A DNA stretch of 64,000 nt from Apostichopus japonicus (Eukaryota; Echinodermata; Holothuroidea; Aspidochirotida; Stichopodidae), in contig NC_092565.1 of assembly GCF_037975245.1 (NCBI RefSeq), forward strand, positions 11,590,499 through 11,654,498, read 5' to 3'. Every line of letters begins with the position of its first letter. Position 1 is the stretch's first letter. The notes under the pieces were generated by a model. That model had not been told where the DNA came from. It saw only the letters and a program-made list of their open reading frames with translations, and did no database searches. This document shows positions 57,468-64,000 of the stretch, piece after piece. The position numbers and the translations under genes are program-made.

Positions 57468-58613
57468 AGAAGAGAGAGAAGAGAGAGAGAGAAGAGAGGA
57501 GAGATGGAAGGGAGAAGAGAGAAGGCTTCTCGCGTTGCTTGTTGGATGGCACGAGTGTCATGCGACCTTGCGGGAGGGTAGAGCGGCAGGCCGAAGGCGA
57601 CGGCAGGCCGGCCCGATTCACCCGCAGAGATCTGGATCTCGTTCGAGAATTCGAGATCTCGTGGGGGACAGTCGGGAGGGGCAGTCGATCAGAGAGAAAG
57701 GAGAAGGGAGAGATGAGAGATGAGAGAGAAAGGAGAAGTGAGAAGGGAGAAGGCTTCTCGTGTTTTTTGTTGGTTGGCACAAGTGTCATGAGAGAAAGGA
57801 GCGATGATAGAGAAGAGAGAAGGCTTCTCGCGTTGCTTGGTGATTGGCACGAGTGTCATGCGACCGGGCGGAGGGCAGAGTCGCAGGCCGAAGGCCGAAG
57901 GCGACGGCAGGCCGGCCCGATTCACCCACAGAGATCATCGGTCTCGTTCGAAGTTTCGAGATCTCGTGGGGGGTAGTCGGGAGGGGTAGTCGAGTCGATC
58001 CGATACTCGAGAAGGCCTTCAATATCTGTCGTATGTGTATAAATGTCATGGTTGGACTCGTGCAAGATATATCCGGGAGCAACCCCGACACTCCTCTGAA
58101 AATACGGGTTGCTCCCAGGTGAGAAGGTCGATTGTGTGGTCGATGGCACGAGTGTCATGCGACCGGGCGAGGGCCGAGTATTTAGCCGACGGTGACGGCA
58201 GGCCGCCCGATGGAGAAACGGTCAGATATCGAGCTTTCATCACGGGACCCGTTCGGGCTTGTTGCTGTTGCTGCGACCATGTGTTGCACTCGGCGCTCTG
58301 TACGGGCTTTTTCATCCAAGCAACGAATGCACGCTCGAGGCGTGCGATTGCTCTCCTCTATAACAGTGGACGAGCCGTCGCCCTCCCGCGTCGCTTCGAA
58401 CCGGTCCCGTGTCCAAGGCGGGACCACTGCGACTCCTCTCGAAACGACCCAGTCGACTCGGGTAGAGATATACACCTCGAGAATCCCTTCGGGCGGTTCT
58501 TCGATCACTGTACCGTAATAGCACGGCATCGAAGGTTGAGGATTGAGAGAGAAAGGGGAGTGCGAGAGCAACTCCAGGATGGCGAACGGGCCTAGCCCGG
58601 TTCCGTCGACCGT
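57468..58613 (+). other. Alpha/beta/delta spacer plus 5' ETS-like leader
   Basis: Leader 58067-58613 shares GTTGCTGTTGCTG and GAGAGCAACTCC with 10792-11338. Alpha has CTTGCGGGAGGGTAG and beta GGAGCGATG. Confidence 0.72.
57992..58066 (+). promoter_or_regulatory. A-type promoter-like element
   Basis: Box at 58038. Consensus sequence, 576 bp before 18S. Confidence 0.45.
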
Positions 58614-58790
58614 TACCTGGTTGATCCTGCCAGTAGTCATATGCTTGTCTCGAAGATTAAGCAATGCACGGCTAAGTACAATCCTGAACATACAAGAGAA
58701 ACTGCAGATGGCTCATTAGATCAGTTATGGTTTATTGGAGAAAGTCTTATACCATGGATAACTGTGGTAATTCTAGAGCTTATACTAATG
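58614..58790 (+). pseudogene. 18S rRNA 5'-terminal fragment (copy 18)
   Basis: Reference-like copy with GATTAAGC. It is followed by an alpha block with no epsilon or B unit. Confidence 0.93.
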
Positions 58791-59915
58791 AGAGAGAAAG
58801 GAAAAGGGAGAAGAGAGAAGGCTTCTCGCGTTGCTTGGTGGATGGCACGAGTGTCATGCGACCTGGCGGAGGGTAGAGCGGCAGGCCGAAGGCGACGGCA
58901 GGCCGGCCCGATTCACCCGCAGAGATCTGGATCTCGTTCGAGAATTCGAGATCTCGTGGGGGACAGTCGGGAGGGGCAGTCGATCAGAGAGAAAGGAGAA
59001 GGGAGAGATGAGAGATGAGAGAGAAAGGAGAAGTGAGAAGGGAGAAGGCTTCTCGTGTTTTTTGTTGGTTGGCACAAGTGTCATGAGAGAAAGGAGAGAT
59101 GATAGCGAAGGGAGAAGTGAGAAGGCTTCTCGCGTTGCTTGGTGATTGGCACGAGTGTCATGCGACCGTGCGGAGGGCAGAGTCGCAGGCCGAAGGCCGA
59201 AGGCGACGGCAGGCCGGCCCGATTCACCCACAGAGATCATCGGTCTCGTTCGAAGTTTCGAAATCTCGTGGGGGGTAGTCGGGAGGGGTAGTCGAGTCGA
59301 TCCGATACTCGAGAAGGCCTTCAATATCTGTCGTATGTGTATAAATGTCATGGTTGGACTCGTGCAAGATATATCCGGGAGCAACCCCGACACTCCTCTG
59401 AAAATACGGGTTGCTCCCAGGTGAGAAGGTCGATTGTGTGGTCGATGGCACGAGTGTCATGCGACCGGGCGAGGGCCGAGTATTTAGCCGACGGTGACGG
59501 CAGGCCGCCCGATGGAGAAACGGTCAGATATCGAGCTTTCATCACGGGACCCGTTCGGGCTTGTTGCCGTTGCTGCGACCATGTGTTGCACTCGGCGCTC
59601 TGTACGGGCTTTTTCATCCAAGCAACGAATGCACGCTCGAGGCGTGCGATTGCTCTCCTCTATAATAGTGGACGAGCCGTCGCCCTCCCGCGTCGCTTCG
59701 AACCGGTCCCGTGTCCAAGGCGGGACCACTGCGACTCCTCTCGAAACGACCCAGTCGACTCGGGTAGAGATATACACCTCGAGAATCCCTTCGGGCGGTT
59801 CTTCGATCACTGTACCGTAATAGCACGGCATCGAAGGTTGAGGATTGAGAGAGAAAGGGGAGTGCGAGAGCGACTCCAGGATGGCGAACGGGCCTAGCCC
59901 GGTTCCGTCGACCGT
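58791..59915 (+). other. Alpha/beta/delta spacer plus 5' ETS-like leader
   Basis: Follows a head directly, giving a 1.3-kb A-to-A spacing. Leader 59369-59915 with CTATAATAGTGG. Delta has TTTCGAAATCTCG. Confidence 0.72.
59294..59368 (+). promoter_or_regulatory. A-type promoter-like element
   Basis: Box at 59340. Consensus sequence, 576 bp before 18S. Confidence 0.45.
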
Positions 59916-60092
59916 TACCTGGTTGATCCTGCCAGTAGTCATATGCTTGTCTCGAAGATTTAGCAATGCACGGCTAAGTACAATCCTGAACATACAAGAG
60001 AAACTGCAGATGGCTCATTAGATCAGTTATGGTTTATTGGAGAAAGTCTTATACCATGGATAACTGTGGTAATTCTAGAGCTTATACTAATG
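59916..60092 (+). pseudogene. 18S rRNA 5'-terminal fragment (copy 19)
   Basis: GATTTAGC form with the GAGAGAGGAAGG junction. Confidence 0.93.
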
Positions 60093-60906
60093 AGAGAGGA
60101 AGGAAAAGGGAGAAGAGAGAAGGCTTCTCGCGTTGCTTGGTGGATGGCACGAGTGTCATGCGACCGGGCGGAGGGCAGAGTCGTAGGCCGAAGGCGACGG
60201 CAGGCCGGCCCGATCCACCCGCAGAGATGAGAGAGAAAGTAGAATGGAGAGATGAAGAATGAGAGAGGAAGGAGAAGAGAGAAGGCTTCTCGCGTTGCTT
60301 GGTGGCTGGCACGAGTGTCATGCGACCGGGCGGAGGGCAGAGCGGCAGGCCGAAGGCGACGGCAGGCCGGGCCGATTCACCCGCAGAGATCTGGATCTCG
60401 TTCGAGAATTCGAGATCTCGTGGGGGGCAGTCGGGAGGGGCATTCGAGTCGATCCGAGACTCGTGAAGGCTTTCAATATCTGTCGTGTGTGTATAAATGT
60501 CATGGTTGGACACTTGCGGGCCCTCTCGTAGGGTCGGCCGTCGTTTCTTCGCGACCATGTGTTGCAACTCGGCGCTCTCACGGGGTTCATCCACTCACCC
60601 CCGTGAGCAGAGGTGTCCCTCCGTGCACACGTATATATCAACGTTCAGATATGAAGCTTTCGCGGACGGGAGTCCACCCGAGACTCGAAAAGGCTCCTTG
60701 CCTGTGGTGCGTAAATATTTTTGCACGTCTAGACTCTTGCTGGCCTTCTCGGTAGGGTCAGCCGTCGTTTCATCGCGACCATGTGTTGCAACTCGGCGCT
60801 CAGAACGGGGGTTTTCACCCACTCGCCCCGTGAGCAGAAGATTCTTTCGTGCATATTATCTACAAACCCAGATATTGAGCTTTTTCATCCGCAGAACCCC
60901 CGGTGG
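60093..60906 (+). repeat. Epsilon/B unit
   Basis: B box at 60492, A-interrupted C-run. Matches 63292-64000 closely at an offset of 3,199 bp. Confidence 0.9.
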
Positions 60907-61950
60907 AGAAGAGAGAAGAGAGAGGAGAGATGAAAGGGAGAAGAGAGAAGGCTTCTCGCGTTGCTTGGTGGATGGCACGAGTGTCATGCGACCTTGCGGA
61001 GGGTAGAGCGGCAGGCCGAAGGCGACGGCAGGCCGGCCCGATTCACCCGCAGAGATCTGGATCTCGTTCGAGAATTCGAGATCTCGTGGGGGGCAGTCGG
61101 GAGGGGCAGTCGATCAGAGAGAAAGGAGAAGGGAGAGATGAGAGATGAGAGAGAAAGGAGAGGGGAGAAGGGAGAAGAGAGAAGGCTTCTTGCGTTGTTC
61201 GGTGGATGGTACAAGTGTCATGAGAGAAAGGAGAAGGGAGAGATGAGAGATGAGAGAGAAAGGAGAAAGGAGAAGAGAGTAGGCTTCTCGCGTTGCTTGG
61301 TGGATGGCACGAGTGTCATGCGACCTGGCAGAGTGGCGGGTCGAAGGCGACCCGATGCATCTGCAAGATCTGACCCTCGTTCGAGATTTTGAGATCTCTT
61401 TAGTGTAGCGGGTACTGGCTTAAGTGTGTGATCCAATGGTCAGAACGAGTGGGCAGAGTGAATCGGATTCTATATATGAGGGGGGTTGTAGAGTCGATCC
61501 AAGACTCGAGAAGGCTTTTAATATCTGTCGTGGGTGTATAAATGTCATGGTTGGACACTTGCGGGCCCTCTCGTAGGGTCGGCCGTCGTTTCTTTGCGAC
61601 CATGTGTTGCAACTCGGCGCTCTCACGGGGTTCATCCACTCCCCCCGTGAGCAGAGGTGTCCCTCCGTGCACACGTATATATCAACGTTCAGATATGAAG
61701 CTTTCGCGGACGGGAGTCCACCCGAGACTCGAAAAGGCTCCTTGCCTGTGGTGCGTAAATATTTTTGCACGTCTAGACTCTTGCTGGCCTTCTCGGTAGG
61801 GTCAGCCGTCGTTTCATCGCGACCATGTGTTGCAACTCGGCGCTCAGAGCGGGGGTTTTCACCCACTCGCCCCGTGAGCAGAAGGTTCTTTCGTGCATAT
61901 TATCTACAAACCCAGATATTGAGCTTTTTCATCCGCAGAACCCCCGGTGG
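60907..61950 (+). repeat. Alpha/beta2/gamma/B unit with gamma deletion
   Basis: B box at 61537, C-run of 6. Gamma reads GAAGGCGACCCGATGCATC, missing GGCAGGCCGGC or similar. GGATGGTACAAG in beta2 and GGGTACTGGC are shared with 12337-13382. Confidence 0.9.
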
Positions 61951-63114
61951 AGAAGAGAGAGAAGAGAGAAGAGAGAGAGAGAAGAGAAGAGAGGAGAGAT
62001 GAAAGGGAGAAGAGAGAAGGCTTCTCGCGTTGCTTGGTGGATGGCACGAGTGTCATGCGACCTTGCGGAGGGTAGAGCGGCAGGCCGAAAGCGACGGCAG
62101 GCCGGCCCGATTCACCCGCAGAGATCTGGATCTCGTTCGAGAATTCGAGATCTCGTGGGGGACAGTCGGGAGGGGCAGTCGATCAGAGAGAAAGGAGAAG
62201 GGAGAGATGAGAGATGAGAGAGAAAGGAGAAGTGAGAAGGGAGAAGGCTTCTCGTGTTTTTTGTTGGTTGGCACACGTGTCATGAGAGAAAGGAGAGATG
62301 ATAGCGAAGGGAGAAGAGAGAAGGCTTCTCGCGTTGCTTGGTGATTGGCACGAGTGTCATGCGACCGGGCGGAGGGCATAGTCGCAGGCCGAAGGCCGAA
62401 GGCGACGGCAGGCCGGCCCGATTCACCCACAGAGATCATCGGTCTCGTTCGAAGTTTCGAGATCTCGTGGGGGTCAGTCGGGAGGGGTAGTCGAGTCGAT
62501 CCGATACTCGAGAAGGCCTTCAATATCTGTCGTATGTGTATAAATGTCATGGTTGGACTCGTGCAAGATATATCCGGGAGCAACCCCGACACTCCTCTGA
62601 AAATACGGGTTGCTCCCAGGTGAGCAGGTCGATTGTGTGGTCGATGGCACGAGTGTCATGCGACCGGGCGAGGGCCGAGTATTTAGCCGACGGTGACGGC
62701 AGGCCGCCCGATGGAGAAACGGTCAGATATCGAGCTTTCATCACGGGACCCGTTCGGGCTTGTTGCCGTTGCTGCGACCATGTGTTGCACTCGGCGCTCT
62801 GTACGGGCTTTTTCATCCAAGCAACGAATGCACGCTCGAGGCGTGCGATTGCTCTCCTCTATAACAGTGGACGAGCCGTCGCCCTCCCGCGTCGCTTCGA
62901 ACCGGTCCCGTGTCCAAGGCGGGACCACTGCGACTCCTCTCGAAACGACCCAGTCGACTCGGGTAGAGATATACACCTCGAGAATCCCTTCGGGCGGTTC
63001 TTCGATCACTGTACCGTAATAGCACGGCATCGAAGGTTGAGGATTGAGAGAGAAAGGGGAGTGCGAGAGCGACTCCAGGATGGCGAACGGGCCTAGCCCG
63101 GTTCCGTCGACCGT
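61951..63114 (+). other. Alpha/beta/delta spacer plus 5' ETS-like leader
   Basis: Leader 62568-63114. Private changes: GGCACACGTGTC, GGGCATAGTCG, GGGGGTCAGTCGG and AGGTGAGCAGG. Confidence 0.72.
62493..62567 (+). promoter_or_regulatory. A-type promoter-like element
   Basis: Box at 62539. Consensus sequence, 576 bp before 18S. Confidence 0.45.
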
Positions 63115-63291
63115 TACCTGGTTGATCCTGCCAGTAGTCATATGCTTGTCTCGAAGATTTAGCAATGCACGGCTAAGTACAATCCTGAACATACAAGAGA
63201 AACTGCAGATGGCTCATTAGATCAGTTATGGTTTATTGGAGAAAGTCTTATACCATGGATAACTGTGGTAATTCTAGAGCTTATACTAATG
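63115..63291 (+). pseudogene. 18S rRNA 5'-terminal fragment (copy 20)
   Basis: GATTTAGC form with the GAGAGAGGAAGG junction. Last head in the window. Confidence 0.93.
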
Positions 63292-64000
63292 AGAGAGGAA
63301 GGAAAAGGGAGAAGAGAGAAGGCTTCTCGCGTTGCTTGGTGGATGGCACGAGTGTCATGCGACCGGGCGGAGGGCAGAGTCGTAGGCCGAAGGCGACGGC
63401 AGGCCGGCCCGATCCACCCGCAGAGATGAGAGAGAAAGTAGAATGGAGAGATGAAGAATGAGAGAGGAAGGAGAAGAGAGAAGGCTTCTCGCGTTGCTTG
63501 GTGGCTGGCACGAGTGTCATGCGACCGGGCGGAGGGCAGAGCGGCAGGCCGAAGGCGACGGCAGGCCGGGCCGATTCACCCGCAGAGATCTGGATCTCGT
63601 TCGAGAATTCGAGATCTCGTGGGGGGCAGTCGGGAGGGGCATTCGAGTCGATCCGAGACTCGTGAAGGCTTTCAATATCTGTCGTGTGTGTATAAATGTC
63701 ATGGTTGGACACTTGCGGGCCCTCTCGTAGGGTCGGCCGTCGTTTCTTCGCGACCATGTGTTGCAACTCGGCGCTCTCACGGGGTTCATCCACTCACCCC
63801 CGTGAGCAGAGGTGTCCCTCCGTGCACACGTATATATCAACGTTCAGATATGAAGCTTTCGCGGACGGGAGTCCACCCGAGACTCGAAAAGGCTCCTTGC
63901 CTGTGGTGCGTAAATATTTTTGCACGTCTAGACTCTTGCTGGCCTTCTCGGTAGGGTCAGCCGTCGTTTCATCGCGACCATGTGTTGCAACTCGGCGCTC
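63292..64000 (+). repeat. Epsilon/B unit, cut by the window end
   Basis: B box at 63691, A-interrupted C-run. The window stops in the second half of B, at GTTGCAACTCGGCGCTC, so the array continues to the right. Confidence 0.9.

Larger units (their letters stand above)
1..64000 (+). repeat. Complex tandem array, rDNA intergenic-spacer-like
   Basis: The whole window is built from the same few blocks. Block names used below: alpha has the core GATCTGGATCTCGTTCGAG after CACCCGCAGA; beta has TTTTTTGTTGGTTGGCAC; beta2 has GTTGTTCGGTGGATGG; gamma has GATGCATCTGCAAGATCTGA and usually runs into AGTGTGTGATCCAATGGTCA; delta has CAGAGATCATCGGTCTCG; epsilon has GAGTCGTAGGCCGAAGG and GAATGGAGAGATGAAG, usually followed by epsilon2 (GCTTGGTGGCTGGCACG). 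All blocks and landmarks read in one direction. No intact rRNA gene, tRNA, transposase, CRISPR array or credible coding region was seen. Confidence 0.9.

Noticed and set aside
1-64000. Several hundred open reading frames of 60-246 codons on both strands
   Set aside because: They recur with the DNA repeat, overlap on both strands and in several frames, and change length with purine-tract and C-run slippage. Their translations are low-complexity Arg/Glu/Ser-rich or antisense equivalents, and no known domain was recognised.
1-64000. CRISPR array
   Set aside because: Repeats are long, contiguous and nested, with no short unique spacers between short fixed repeats and no cas genes. The 18S heads show the DNA is eukaryotic.

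Overview
This window is eukaryotic nuclear DNA and contains no convincing protein gene. It is one long array of interleaved tandem repeats, all in the same (+) orientation. The recognisable landmark is the 5' end of 18S (small-subunit) ribosomal RNA. It begins with the near-universal TACCTGGTTGATCCTGCC and carries the conserved GGATAACTGTGGTAATTC about 130 nt later. It occurs 20 times, and every copy stops after about 177 nt where it meets a purine-rich spacer. No complete 18S, 5.8S or 28S gene is present. The best description is rDNA intergenic-spacer-like DNA, or a satellite derived from the start of the rDNA transcription unit. The lineage cannot be fixed from 177 nt. An animal is plausible, which is an inference and not a demonstration.

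Two module families alternate. (1) The A family is: a purine-rich spacer, a 75-bp promoter-like element with a TATAAAT box, a constant leader, then the 18S head. In 15 of the 18 head-bearing copies that keep an intact box or its CATAAAT variant and are not otherwise rearranged, and in most copies overall, the box-to-18S distance is exactly 576 bp, so the leader looks like a 5' external transcribed spacer (ETS). (2) The B family is about 430 bp. It holds two diverged tandem copies of a related promoter-like/leader unit (shared core GACCATGTGTTGCAACTCGG), a C-run of 6-18, and ends at CCCCCGGTGG. Between modules lie GA-rich blocks, named here alpha, beta, beta2, gamma, delta and epsilon, each starting near the interrupted palindrome GAGAAGGCTTCTC.

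Layout: the commonest higher-order unit is about 3.2 kb (18S head - epsilon - B - alpha/beta2/gamma - B - alpha/beta/delta - A promoter - leader), seen at 5578-8786, 18922-22131, 24686-27884 and 59916-63114. Shorter forms are about 2.55 kb, 1.3 kb and 998 bp (27885-28882). Longer forms carry extra 1.06-kb alpha/beta2/gamma/B units, for example four in a row at 12337-16573. The segment at 1-3459 recurs nearly unchanged at 52876-56335, and a 610-bp unit is freshly duplicated at 49081-50300. Rare variants shared by distant copies show continuing unequal exchange or gene conversion.

Function is inference: the arrangement fits an array of duplicated RNA polymerase I spacer promoters with attached leaders. 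The unusual part is that each A unit keeps the whole leader plus the first part of 18S. A non-transcribed satellite that captured this segment is the main alternative. The many open reading frames repeat with the DNA units, overlap on both strands and are not genes.
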